64,000 bases of DNA from Halichondria panicea (Eukaryota > Porifera > Demospongiae > Suberitida > Halichondriidae). Shown here one piece after another: positions 47,201 to 59,135 of this stretch (positions within the stretch are counted from its first letter, which is position 1; each line of letters starts with the position of its first letter). The DNA is taken from the NCBI RefSeq assembly GCF_963675165.1, contig NC_087384.1:886001-950000 (forward strand), in the 5' to 3' direction. The notes beneath the pieces are model-generated. The model ran no database searches, was not told the origin of the DNA, and saw only the letters and a list, made by a program, of their open reading frames with translations. The translations under genes and the position numbers were made by a program.

Positions 47201-50200
47201 GCCGCGGCTGAGGTGGGCGTTGACCAAGTGATCCGATAGTTGGAGGCGTGGCTGAAACCGGAACCAGTTCCTGGAATGGGAGGGGCTATAGAATGAGTAG
47301 TTGATCCAGTATGGAATGTGATAGTAGTCCGAATTATCCTGCCCATCTTGAAACTGAAAAAACATCGAAAATTGAAAATCGTACATGTACAGTATATATG
47401 TATAAGGGGTCAAAGTTCACCTTAAGGAGGGGTACAGCGTGGAGGGGTTGGTCAGTGAGACAGACGAGGTCCGTAGCCACGCCCCCACTAATGATCCTCT
47501 CGTTGGTCAGTCGAGTCAACTCATGGTCAACCTGTGTGAGTGTGGGTGTGAGTGGTGTGTGTGTGTGTGTGTGTGTGGTGTGTGAGTGTGGGGTGTGTGT
47601 GGGTGTAGAGGAGTGCTTACCTCGAATATACCAGCTCCAGCTGTGACTATGATGACCTGATGTCCAGTCATAGAGAAGCTACAATCCATATAATGCTTCT
47701 GGAACACTACAAGAGGGAAGACAAGGTAAGACACAAACTTCCAAATGGCCACCCTCTCCCCATTAAAGCCTCCTAGACAGAGACTACTACTGCCCCTACC
47801 CCCTAAAGCCTCCTAGACAGAGACTACTACTGCCCCTACCCCCTCAACAAAACCTCCAGGAATACAAAGAGCAGAAAATTAATTTACCAATACACAAATA
47901 CAATTATCCTTCTCTTGACTCACAGTTCAATGCCAGATTGATAGCCTCCAGCACGTTGCCCTCGGCAGCACTAGATAGTTCCATCCCTAGAGTGCAAAGT
48001 TCAGTACTGCATACATAACAGCTAGCCACACCCACCTTCCCCCCTCTCCTTGACTAGTGAGGTCTTGAGATGAGTGAATGTTCTCTTAATATCAACTAGT
48101 TTAGAGCTCCAGTCAGCAAAGCTCTCCCCACCAGCTATCACCCTGCAGGAGAACACGAGCCACAGCTAGATGCAGTAATGATGGTACAGTTACTGTGTAT
48201 GTAGTAGAATAGACGTTAGCCAACAGTAGCACAATAAACGCCAACATGATAAGCAGATCTACAATGCATACCATACAGCGGGTATATTTTGAGGGTATAA
48301 ACTTTCGCGGAATGACGTTAGAAAGGTTTCGCGGATTTAATTTTCGCGGAATAGCAGCCTTTCTGCAGCATGCATGCATGTGATATTAAATTCGTGGATA
48401 TAAATGTTCGCAGTATATACTTAAACCGCGAAAACCACGAACATTTATATCCTCGAAATACACCCGCTATACAGTATTACAAAGCGTTACAAAAATTGCC
48501 AGCAATGTAACGAAGTACAGCTACATGTACAATGGAGGATACACACTGGACAAGCAGAACAAAATTAACAGTACAAAGCTTACACAGGCAACCTTGCAAC
48601 ATCGTGATTTCCTGATTGTGAACTCACTTGTAAAAGTCCTCATAGTTCCTTCCTCTCTTGTCCCTCTGCACTGAACTCTTCACATCCTCTGACAGTCCCT
48701 CTAGAGGTCACAAGGCAATCACATGATATACGAACAGTGTCACATGACTGAGTGTACTCACCCATTGTACTCTTGTCGTAGAATGCCCTCCAAAAGAACA
48801 GCAAAGTTACCTCGTGATTGCATCCCTCATCCTGCCAGTGCTGGAACAATTCCTTCAGGAAACCCCCCACAGCCTTGTCAAAGTACAGATCCCCTGCATA
48901 GGTGGGCGTGGCATTGTGGGCGTGGCACTATGGTGGGTATGTGCTATTTATACCTGATGGATCAAAATGCCACATTTCAGCGCTAATCTGTATGTAGAGG
49001 ACCAACTGCACCGAGGCAGAGCGGAAAACAACCTGGGCAACAAAGAACAAAACAATCAGTTTAACCCCTGCCTAACTGAATTAACACTTAACCCCTAGCT
49101 CACCCTTGTTCGACTGAGGACAGCTCCGGACAACACTACTGCCCCTTGTTGGGACCATAATCTAGAGACTGTCACGCGGACTCCGGCATAGTCCAGTTTC
49201 TTGCCAGTATGCACAAACTTGTCCGCCTGGGAGGGGGTGTGGCCATAAAGGCTTGCTGTAATAAGAGGGGGTGGTCCCTTACCAATGAACTGGTGAACCT
49301 CCACATGTCACTACGCGTCAGACATTGGTCCTGTGAGAGGGTACAATACATGCATAATTAGCATTTTCCGCCCCATTTTCTTTTAATCATAATCAATCTA
49401 CAAATCTTTATAATTAACCCCTAAAATTACCTCTTAAATTTAATCCCTAACGCACCTTAATCCGCAGCTCCACGAGGTCTAGCCCCACCTCCTCCCTCTC
49501 CACACGTTTCACACGCACTTCCCTCACACCCTCTAGGCTAAACGCCCCCGCAATCTCCCGGCTAATACTGAGAGGACCTCCCTTGGACTGGAGCTCCTGC
49601 GGCACTGTCTCTATCTGTAGGAACGGCCCAGACCTGTGGAGGGGGTGGGTGGGGCAACGAGAACGTAATGTGTGTACAGTGAAGCCCCTCTTAATGGCCA
49701 ACCGTGATTAACGGCCAGCCAGCTGGAACTCAAATGAACAGTTTGTGTACCAAACAACCCCACAACAAAGACCACCTCAGTATAAGGGCCACTTCATTCT
49801 CCCAAACATGAAGTCTGTTATAAATGCTATATTATTATGTTATAAAGGCTTCCACTGTAAGTAGTACCTCTTGTACAGTTTGTAATAATTATATTATCAA
49901 TAAAAATGGCCTAGCATTATTACAAATGCCCCAAAATGCTATAAATTATTGTGATTGTTCCTTACTGTGGCGTCTGTCCGTTCTCTGTACAGGGCGCTAG
50001 TTCAATGACATCTCCGACTGCCAGCTGTAGCTTCAGAGCGTCAATGTTCACTATCAGATCCTCCTCTGTGAGTTAAAGGGAAATACGTCTCAGCAACCAC
50101 CACACATCTTTGTGTGTGTGTGTGTGTACATGATGGCTGTACTGTATATTACTTACCACAGAAGGTTTTAGGATGAATTCTGAGCTTGACTCGCTTCGTG

Positions 50201-50205
50201 GCCAT
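40634..50205 (-). CDS. DEPDC5: DEPDC5 (Iml1), GATOR1 subunit
   Basis: I joined 27 exons in consistent phase to 1720 residues (human 1603). Starts are 50205, 50065, 49633, 49330, 49226, 49032, 48893, 48700, 48142, 47986, 47706, 47531, 47353, 47083, 46652, 46462, 46336, 45453, 45064, 44560, 44174, 43742, 42789, 42474, 42038, 41475 and 41117, with the stop at 40634. DEPDC5 with NPRL2 and NPRL3 forms GATOR1, the GAP that turns off RagA/B and so mTORC1 when amino acids are low. Recognisable segments include [106 protein letters not shown], and [12 protein letters not shown]. The DEP domain falls around 1275-1370 ([22 protein letters not shown]). The region near 43045-43742 is low-complexity and lineage-specific. 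Introns carry GT microsatellites and MITEs. Confidence 0.92.
41575..41785. repeat. Dispersed repeat, second member (in a DEPDC5 intron)
   Basis: Shares with 19520-19800 an ATTCCGTkG..TCCAA stretch, GATTTTCTGA, AAAGCTTAG and a CCATGG..CCATGG core. It is diverged, and lies between DEPDC5 exons 25 and 26. Confidence 0.55.
42534..42650. mobile_element. MITE half-copy with CCGTATAGCGGGT end
   Basis: Reads TACCGTATAGCGGGTGTAAA then CTTTCGCGGAAAG, closely like the left half of the element at 48273. The matching right end is missing. It lies in a DEPDC5 intron. Confidence 0.6.
44180..44236. repeat. (GT)n microsatellite in DEPDC5
   Basis: About 27 GT dinucleotides lie a few bases upstream (in gene sense) of the exon 21 acceptor, where on the minus strand they read as (CA)n. 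Similar (GT/CA)n tracts lie at 33394-33437, 35229-35273, 54866-54960, 60620-60649 and 62600-62643. Most sit just before a 3' splice site, where a CA-rich tract takes the place of the usual pyrimidine tract. Confidence 0.9.
48273..48478. mobile_element. Palindromic MITE, about 205 bp
   Basis: Left end ATACAGCGGGTATATTTTGA and right end (reverse complement) ATAGCGGGTGTATTTCGAGG form imperfect inverted repeats of about 45 bp, continuing with ATAAAyktTCG..GCGG. There is no coding frame. It lies in a DEPDC5 intron. Confidence 0.75.
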
Positions 50206-50456
50206 CTTCAACGTGGGTTATTTGCTCTGTACCTGTACTGTGTGGATGCCATGCTGCTTGGAAGAAAGGGTTACAAGGTTCAAGCAGCAGCCCCACCCCA
50301 AATATTCCTAATTAATTAACATGCGGTTTCCTCGAGGGCGGGGACTAATTTGGGCAATTTCTGTAGGAAAATCAGCCCCACCCCTCTCTTTAGAAAACCA
50401 CGTGGACATTCTAGGAGAGCTAGCAGCTAGCTGGAGATCAGCAGAGTGGCTAGGAG
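50206..50456. promoter_or_regulatory. Bidirectional promoter, DEPDC5 / DDX52
   Basis: The divergent start codons are 251 bp apart. The interval has no coding frame worth naming. CCCCACCCC near 50294 and CCCCACCCC near 50376 are the clearest repeated GC-box-like sites. Confidence 0.5.
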
Positions 50457-53400
50457 ATGGTGGACACTTACCAACTATTCAGGAAGCTCTCCAGTGGAGC
50501 TAAATTCAAGAAATCAAACTACCTGGAGCGGACAAAAGTGAGAAATGTCAAGTTTGTACACTAGTGACTCTTATACTTTTAATAATAGTAGTCAAATCCC
50601 TCACAGCAAGACAGTGCACTTTATAGCTAGTACATTAGCCTTAGCCAAACATTAGCCATTTAATATAGCCATCCAAGGAATGCTCCAAGATATACCTATA
50701 ATCTATATAGACTTTAATACCTTAGCCAAACCTTAGCCAAACCTTAGCCGTTACCCATCCATGTGTTTAATGTTTCACTCGTACTTTCCCGGGCCAGACA
50801 CAGCCAGTTTTGTTGGATGGTGAATCGGTTGCAGATGCACTAGACTTCTTTGGTGATCGAGTTGCTGCTAGTAGCAGTGTCTCATCAGTAGCGGCTCACA
50901 CTGGTAGGAAGAGGAGGCGCAAAGTGAGCGAAACAGTAGAGTCCGATACTTGTGAGGGTGGTGGGAGTTGTGAGGGCAGTGATGCTTGTGAGGACGACTC
51001 CGATGATGAGGTGTGTGACTCTCGTGAGGGTGGTGTGGGTGTGGAGCTCCTGGCAGGTGTTAAACTGGGCGACGGCACTACGAAAAACAAGAGAAAGAAG
51101 AAAAAGAAGAAATTGGACAGAGAAACTAAAGAGCTGCTCAGGAGACAAGAGGTATATATAATTATAGACATTTATGCGTTGTACCCCCTCAGGGGGGCAT
51201 AGCAGTACCTATTTGATACCCCCCTCCACACACACGCAGGCAAATGCATTCCGCAACTCTCACCGTATCTACATTAGTGGCCCTGATGTTCCGGACCCAG
51301 TGGCCTCCTTCCAACAACTGCCCCTCCCCTCCTACCTGATAAGGAACATTGCTGCTGTGGGATATGCCACACCCACTCCCATACAGATGCAGGGAATTCC
51401 CCTAATGCTCAACGTATGCACTAGTATAATGTTATAATGACTCTTAACACATATTGCTTTGCAGGGCAGAGAGCTCGTAGCGTGTGCCCCCACTGGCTCC
51501 GGGAAGACGGCTGCATTCATTGCACCTATACTAGCACACCTCAAGGTATAATAGCATACTGTCTTAAAATCTCAGCCTGTGTATGTATGTGTATTTCTTC
51601 ATTCTCTCTTTTTTGTTGCCTCCAGACCCCACAGAGGTCAGGGTTTAGAGCACTGGTGATCTCCCCCACGCGAGAGTTGGCTCAGCAGACATTCAGAGAA
51701 TTCAATCGTCTCAGCGCGGGCTCAGGGTTTAAAGTTCACGTCCTCACCAAAGCCAACGCAAACTCTTTCGGTCCTCAATCTTCACAACGTTTCGGTGAGT
51801 GCCTATAACTTGTTCACTAGCTAACTTTGAGGGTACCTAACTTTAGTTAGCCTCCTACACAAGCAATTAAAAGGGGAGAAAGTGGGTGTGGGGACGCGGC
51901 TGTTTGGGAGCATGCAATTGATGTGTTTTGTAGACCATTCGTATGTAACTGATCAAATCTCTCCCATGCAGATATTCTAGTGAGCACTCCCAACAGACTG
52001 GTACAGATGCTGACTCAGCACCCTCCAGCCATCAGCCTCAGCAGGTAACTATACTGTACATACTTTTCATCCTTTAGCAGTGTAAATAATAAAATTTAAA
52101 GTGGAATTTACTTATCCTCTCTGCAGTGTGGAGTGGTTGGTGTTGGATGAGGCGGACAAATTATTTGAGGACGGAGATTTTGGGTTTAGAGATCAGGTGA
52201 CCCAGATCTACACGTCATGTGATCACCCGGATGTAAGACACGCCCTCTTCAGTGCTACTCTAGCCTCGGGAGTGGAGGAGTTCAGTTATGCTCACTTTGA
52301 GAATCCTGTTCGAGTTATCATTGGTATTCCGTAAGTGTTGTGTGTGTGGTGGGTGGGCGGAGTTGACCTTTGACCTTGTGCAGGAACTCGGCGGCTGAGC
52401 TAGTGAAGCAAGAATTGCTTTTTGTTGGACAAGAGAGTGGAAAGTTGCTAGCCATCAGAGATCTCGTTAAGAAGGTGGGCGGATCCTCTATGAACGTGTA
52501 CTATACATGTATATCAGTGTGTCAGTCATTAGCTTTGTACCACGTGTACTGTATGACCCCTCCCCCTCCACACATCACACACTGTCACTGGGTCCCTCCC
52601 ACACACATCACACACTGTCACATAGTTTCTCTCCCTCCCACACACATCACACACTGTCACAGGGTTTTTCTCCTCCGATGCTCATCTTTGTACAGAGCAA
52701 GGAGCGGGCTAAGGATCTGTTCCATGAGCTCATCTATGACGGTCTCAACGTGGACGTCATTCACTCAGAGAGGACTCAAGCTCAGAGAGACAATGTCGTG
52801 AAGGCCTTCCGTGCTGGCAAGGTGAGGGAGGAATTGTTGATGTAGATCCTTCATTCTTTTTGCTTGAACTTTAGCTCGCTGCTTGTCGTCTGCTCGATCA
52901 TGTCTATTGGCTACACACGTTTTTTCACGCTTTCTAGTTACATGTAATAGCATGGTAGTATCATTTGGGTGGGAGGAATTGTGTCCACTGCTCGCGTTAC
53001 TAGCTCAAACGGAAAGCTTCTTATGGTTGGCATCTGATGTTTAAATATTTAGGACAGAAATTCTAATAAAAAAGTGATAGGTCTTTGAATCTTTGAGGCC
53101 AGAGTAAAATACACATGTACATTGTGTAGTACATGTACTGTATCAAGGTGATTATTCCACTGCATGTAACGCACGCTGCTGTTGTGTGATCTTCACAACT
53201 TAATATTGCATTTTGAAGGGTATAATTACGTATTTGTCATGATGTGCTCATTCTTGTCTTTGCAGATCTGGGTGCTGATTTGCACTGACCTCCTGGGTAG
53301 AGGGATCGACTTCAAGGGGGTCAACATTGTGGTCAATTACGACTGCCCCCCCTCAGCTATCTCGTACATACACAGAATAGGTGAGCATACAGTGAGGTGT

Positions 53401-53927
53401 CATACTCTAATCTGATTGGTTGCTAGGTCGTACGGGGCGTGCTGGACGTGAGGGGCGTGCCATCACACTCTTCACAGAAGCGGACTCACTCAACTTGAGG
53501 AGTATTGCCAATGTTATGACTGCCTCAGGGGATTACGTGCCGCCATGGATACTGGAGCTAAGAAAACCTTCAAAGTAAGATTGCCGTAGAATAAAACTTC
53601 CACTCAACTTGTGTCTGTGTAAAAGCTTGCATAGAGTTACACACAAGCATGTACCTATTTCTTGTTGTACTTGTAGTAGCGCTGAGTTTTATGTTCGTAT
53701 GATTATTTTATAAGACAAGGTTTTAAGGATAGTATTGGCCATGCTCCGTTTTAACTTGTGCAATTAATTATTAATTTTATCTCCACAGGAACACTCGTAA
53801 AGAGCTGTCCAAGAGGCCACTCGTGAGAGAGGGTATCAAGACGGCCTCCAAGTATGACTTACAGCGCTCAAGGAAAAAGAAAGATATGGTAGAAGGCAGC
53901 AAGAGACGGATGACACTGACACATTAG
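50457..53927 (+). CDS. DDX52: DDX52/Rok1 DEAD-box RNA helicase
   Basis: Twelve exons give 593 residues (human 599): 50457-50537, 50804-51151, 51240-51413, 51465-51545, 51626-51794, 51972-52044, 52127-52330, 52384-52474, 52663-52821, 53266-53380, 53427-53574, 53789-53927. Rok1/DDX52 acts in 18S rRNA processing in the nucleolus. The N-terminus ([13 protein letters not shown]) and the spacing match DDX52. Helicase motifs in order: [10 protein letters not shown] (Q motif), APTGSGKT (209-216), [20 protein letters not shown] (315-319), [24 protein letters not shown]-like LGRGIDFKG, and [11 protein letters not shown]. Human DDX52 has DESD where this has the classic DEAD. The tail is basic. It is divergent from DEPDC5 and convergent with the aquaglyceroporin gene, with 290 bp between their stops. 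Confidence 0.95.
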
Positions 53928-54217
53928 CTTAGCATTGTGAAGTATGTAGCTATTGTACGATGTCTAAAACTGTATATACAACCATTCAATTGTTCAGTAG
54001 TGATGGTCTAAGTTGCTGCTAGTGTAACTGCATAGTACAGGAGATCAGTTCATGTACATCCTCTTAAATTATGTATTTGAGTGGATCAAGAAAAAAATTT
54101 CCTTACAAAACTACATGCATGTATATATAGAACTATGGAACACACACATTATAAATAGCTACTTTATATAATTATATCTGTACAAAAATATAATCTAGAT
54201 CAAGAGTTAGTTTGTGT

Positions 54218-57200
54218 TCAGTGGAGAGAGTGCTTTTGTTCTGTCAGTCGTGGTGGGCTGTTAGCGTTGAGGCTACTGTACGTCCCCTCATCCTCCGGTC
54301 GCTGATAAGAGTGGTGAGCATCGATGAAGAACCAGTAGACCCAGCCAGCTATAGCCCCACCCACCATCGGAGCAACGAGAGGGACCCACCACCAGTGACG
54401 AATCAAACCACAGTTAGAGCAACTGCAGGGAGAGTTAGTAACAAACAGTTAGAGAGAGCACAATTATCGATTCAACATTCTGCTCAAAATGAATGCCAGC
54501 AAACGTGGTGTGTGTACATGCACACACAGACACTGTTGTCACTCTTTCACTGTATGCACAACAAATTTGGATACCTATCGCAAGAATTAACTAAACTGCA
54601 GCTAACATGAGGTATATATGAATGGGATTAAACTCACACAAACACGTCTGCACCCCATCCTGCTATGGCCGTGAATACCCTAGGGGCAAAGTCCCTCGCT
54701 GGGTTGACGGCATAGCCAGAGTTCCACATGAAGGATCCGCCCACTCCCCACAAGAGGAACCCAATCAGCAGTGGCTTCATGCCGCCCTGAGGCTCAGAGT
54801 TAGAGGAGTCACAGATGGCGAAGATGCCCAGGACAAGGAGAAATGTACCAACCACCTGATAAAGTGTGTGTGTGTGCATGTGCGTGTGTGTGTGTGTGTG
54901 GGTGTGTGTGTGCGTGTGTGTGTGTGTGGGTGTGGGTGTGTGTGTGTGCGTGTGTGTGTGCAAAGTGAAAGTATACCAACAGTGTTTCTGTTAGCACAAT
55001 AGAGATGTTGTTTACGATGTTTGCTGTAATGTACATCTTACAGCAGGAGCAGATGTACTAATTATAGCTTGGTTTTGTGATATAGGATTATCTCCAGCTG
55101 GATCACATCCTAGGGTGATTCTTTACATATCGTGGGAATAGTGGAGTGTCATAAGCCTTTATTGTAGCCACAAACTAGCATTCAAGTCCAGTGACGCTAA
55201 CACTATTCCCCTTAATTCTCTGAGTCCAATGGAAATTATATGTACAGGCTATCCTTGGGACCTGCCTCGGCATCATGCACTGGACAACCCTCCCAACTAG
55301 GCACTAGGGCTGTAAGTACTGCATGTACTATATGCACTGTATCCCATGAGTGTATATACTATAGGATCACCACACCACCTGATCTAGGCACTCCTCACCT
55401 GATCTAGGAACCCGTTGGCCAGACTGAGGAAGGGCTGAGGATACGTGGCCCAGATACGACCAGTACAGAGAGGGGTGAATGTGTCGCTAGCGTTGCAGTG
55501 CGGGTTGTCAGCTCCCGTAAAATTATGCAATGCATCTGATAATAAAGAACAATTCGTCAAATTATTGCCTGCTCTCTACAATATTGACACTTACCTATGT
55601 ATGTTCCGTAGAGGACAACTGATGCCACAAATGCACCCAAATATTGGGCTACCCAGTATGGGATCACCTGCACGTTACCAAGTCACTAAATCATTAACAA
55701 AATGCACAAACGAAGAAAAAAAATTTTTTTCTCACAATACCACTACTCACTTTTAGCCAGCTTAGTTTCCCTCGCAGTGCCATAGCGAAGGTTACAGCTG
55801 GATTCATGTGGCCCCCGGTGATGCCTATGGAGACATAAGCTCCCATCATGACCCCCACTGCCCAGCCTACATTGATCGTCATGACTTCACCACGGTCGGC
55901 TGACCCACTCAGCACTGCCTGGGCAATAGCACCATCGCCAAATAGCTGCAGGGAGTGGAGGAGTGGAAGGATGAATTAGTAGCCAGCTGGCTGGAAGCCA
56001 GAATACACAATTCATCACTAATTGGCTAGGTCTGGTATATCTTTGATTTCTTATTTGAAACACGGTCTCCTTCTTCTGTCTACAATACTCTTACGGTAAC
56101 AGAGTGAATTATTTACTACAAATCAATTAAAATGTTTTATCCAATTACAACAAATTATTGTGGTTACTGAACACAAGTGGTAGAGAAGTAGTTAGTGATA
56201 TTAGTAGCAGAAAAGAATAGTTGAAAAAAGCTGTCTCATAATTCGTACGGGCTCACAAAACCTAAGAGGAAGAGTGGTGAACTGACAGTGCAGCATTTGA
56301 CCAACTCTAGCTCTGTAGTCATCACTGACAGTAAAGAACACTTAGTCGGAATACAACTGAAATATGATACTCCTGAAATGCATGGATGCTAATCACTTCC
56401 TAGAAACCCCACATGTTTAAACACAGGTGAGTGCCACAGACCACAAGAAGAAGCTTTTACAGACTACCGTATAGCGCGAAATTTTCGAGGCACTTATATT
56501 TCGTGGATTGGCCTCTAAAAACCATTTCGTTGCACAATGTTCGCGGAATAGCTGCTTACCGGAAGCCACGCCTTTAAATCTTTGCATGATAGCAGGTAAT
56601 TCTAATTAAAGAACACTTTTTGTGGACTTAATTTTCGTGTAGAATTCTAACCCACGAAATCCGCGAAAATTAAGCCCCTCGAAAATTTCGCGCTATACGG
56701 TATTCAACACTCTTCTTATCTATTCTCCAATAATGGCCCCCTAGGGGCTCCCTATGTACAAAAATGTCATACAGTAAAGGCGCTGAATGTGCAAAGAATA
56801 GACGATAGATTTGCTATTGACTCTACTGCCCTTTGCAGCTCACTTGTGTAAATGTAGAACTATTTGAGATAGTGTAACTGAAGTAAACCACTTTATGTAA
56901 ACCACTTTTAAATTATGTAAACCACTTTATGTAAACCACTTTCACTACTCTTATCTAGGTCGATCGATCCTATGTAAACTAGTAGTTCACTTATCTCAAG
57001 CAATTTTTACCATTTGCAAGTGAACTGCAAAGGGCAGTACCAATCCAATAAACAACCAGCAAATGCTACACTTACTACAAGCACAAAGGTAGCTAGGAAC
57101 TCTGCAAAGAACTCTCGTCCACGAAATACAGCCACTGTTTTTGCCCAGTAGTGAGTGATCACCCTCCCAGCGCGTTTCCTCATGAGCATGACCTGTTGGT

Positions 57201-57273
57201 AGGGGTTCATGCTGACGTCCCTGGTTCCAGATACCAGCAAACGGGTACGTTCAGACATGGATATCTGGGCCAT
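54218..57273 (-). CDS. Aquaglyceroporin-like channel
   Basis: Six exons give 341 residues: 57273-57076, 55945-55751, 55667-55595, 55535-55399, 54855-54638, 54422-54218. The fold has six membrane helices and two NPA half-helices. NPA1 is in GGHMNPAV (114-116) and NPA2 in [13 protein letters not shown] (252-254). The Asp after NPAR (D256) and the long extracellular loop with Asn/Cys residues ([14 protein letters not shown]) are hallmarks of glycerol-conducting aquaglyceroporins (AQP3/7/9/10 type) rather than water-only aquaporins. The N-terminus is long (~50 residues) and basic. The C-terminal tail holds serine and tyrosine sites. Intron 1 is about 1.1 kb and holds a MITE. Transport specificity is inferred from these residues only. 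Confidence 0.9.
56467..56700. mobile_element. TA-flanked MITE with perfect inverted repeats, 234 bp
   Basis: Begins CCGTATAGCGCGAAATTTTC and ends with its exact reverse complement; the perfect terminal repeat is 24 bp and imperfect similarity runs further in. TA flanks both ends, fitting Tc1/mariner-type insertion. It is in the first intron of the aquaglyceroporin gene and has no coding frame. Confidence 0.85.
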
Positions 57274-57609
57274 GGGGGAAACAATAGTTTTTTGAGGCCG
57301 GGGTTGGAGTATAGCAATAGTTATTAGTTATATACAGATGATGCATTCATGCAGAAAAGAAGTCATTTGCTAGCTAGCTTTTACAGTGCTACCAACAAAA
57401 TACAGAATTTGTAGCTGTACACTTACTTGAAAGAGTGATAAGATGCACACAACACAAGCAGAAGCTAGCTCTTGTTTCTATAATAGCTGGCCAAGGCTCA
57501 CACACGAGCAACATGCATGTGACTGTTTTGAAAAAAATTCACAACATTCTTGAGCACCCACACACTCTAGATAACAATGATAGTTATTGTATTCATGTAT
57601 GTACCATCA
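57274..57609. other. Gap upstream of aquaglyceroporin
   Basis: AT-rich interval that should contain the aquaglyceroporin promoter and possibly a non-coding first exon. No gene seen. Confidence 0.4.
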
Positions 57610-58553
57610 AATGAATATTGGAATATTGCTGAAAATAAAGAAAATCTTTTCTATCTCCTCTCTCCCCCACACAACATACTGTGTGCTCAGAGACAGTTGT
57701 CTGAGGATCTTGCTCACACAGACGTCTAGGTAATCCTTCCAACAGCTCAACCCTAAGAAACCACACAAACGCCTCATGTTGACATGGACTTGTATCAGCT
57801 CATTGCACCTCCAACACATTGTCATGACCAAAAATGTTTTGACTGCATCTGCAATCTTAAATACAATATACAACACTTTAGCACCAGATGTTTGATTTTT
57901 GATTTTTGATGTTCATAAACCGAGACTTCACATTGTGTGCATAGTTCGACACCTTCTCTGATCCTCGTCCTAATCCAGGATATTTTGTCTTGCCACTCTC
58001 ATATAGTGCTGTCGTGACAATGATGTCAAACGGATTCCTAACCACATGAATCACTCGTATCGCTAGTCCTACGATCTTTTCAATTTCTCTAGAAATGTAT
58101 CGGGTGATTTCATATACAGATAGCTCCCACTTTTATCATCTATAACGTAACGCTGATGCTCCTGTTGAATCCTCCCTGCCACGGATAGGTTAGACTGAGA
58201 TTATATCCCTTTGTGTGAGCGCGGGTATTCCCCCAACCTCCTCTAGCATCAATGTGGCTACTTTCATACAGTGAATTGGAGAGTATTATTTATTATTTTG
58301 GCCCTGTCTCTTGACGGCTCCACCATTCGTCCAATAGGAAGAGCTTGTGAGTGATGATCATGTGAGGGTGGACGTCCATCATAGAGCCAAGGATGCTGTG
58401 CCCGCTATACGAGGGTAACCAACAAACAGGAGCAACTTTTTCACAGCATCGATTATGTCCGGGGGGGTGTATTGATGAGTTATTCAACTGTTTATCTCCT
58501 GACTTGAGTGGGGAGGTGGTCTTGATGGATGGATGGGTAGTTGAATGCTGCAT
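57610..58553 (-). pseudogene. Carbohydrate sulfotransferase-like pseudogene
   Basis: Fragments of a PAPS-dependent sulfotransferase appear in order on the minus strand. They are WLPSYSGHSILGSMMDVHPH (5'-phosphosulfate loop region), NSLYESSHIDARGGWGNT, QQEHQRYVIDDKSG, VIHVVRNPFDIIVT (3'-phosphate region), then RRLCGFLGLSCWKDYL and VVWGREEIEKI near the C-terminus. Two consecutive in-frame stops lie at 58290-58295, and at least one frame change occurs near 58180, so it is a broken copy. No intron explains these. The single-exon layout would suit either an intronless family member or a retrocopy. Confidence 0.78.
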
Positions 58554-59135
58554 GAGTAGCTAGAATGTGCCGCGCCGATGGTTGAAACACTTCTGACTAT
58601 ATATATATAGATTGCGGAGAGACAACATCTTGACTGCTTTGTTTTAGAATTCATCTGAAGAGTTCTGGATCGAGTGTAGAGTAAATATCCTTTATGACAA
58701 TCAGGAGCACACTTTTAGTGATAAAAAGCCATTAATTTTCTTTTGGTAAAGGGTCACGCCCCTCTAGGTAATTTTGCTGAAACTGCACTTTTCACAAGAG
58801 GTCAGTGCTAATTCAGCAATTAAATTTTGGTCAACTCAGGATCATGTGACGTGTGCAAATGCAAAATCAGATTACGTCATTGTTTAGCGACCCCTCTTGT
58901 ACTATTAAAGTTCCACATGGTGTACATACATACACAGATCATGCATTTCTGCTTAGTTACAGTTCATAGTAGAGCAAGGAAAGGCTTTGTGTCACTACCT
59001 ACTGAAAGTATAACCAATACCTCCTCAAGTACCCATTGAGGAGTCTTCTTTAGGGACGTTTTTTAGGAGTGGAATGTGTCAAAATTATTACCCAAGAATC
59101 ATTGGTAGTTTATAACTGTGACCCACTGGTAAGCA
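58554..59135. promoter_or_regulatory. Upstream region of the SBNO gene
   Basis: No coding sequence is seen. It has a TATATATATATAG stretch near 58600 and a TAAATTTTGG near 58822, and should contain the SBNO promoter and any leader exon. Confidence 0.4.

Noticed and set aside
54634-55036. Thr/His-rich ORFs near 54.6-55.0 kb
   Set aside because: They read through a (GT)n microsatellite in an aquaglyceroporin intron.
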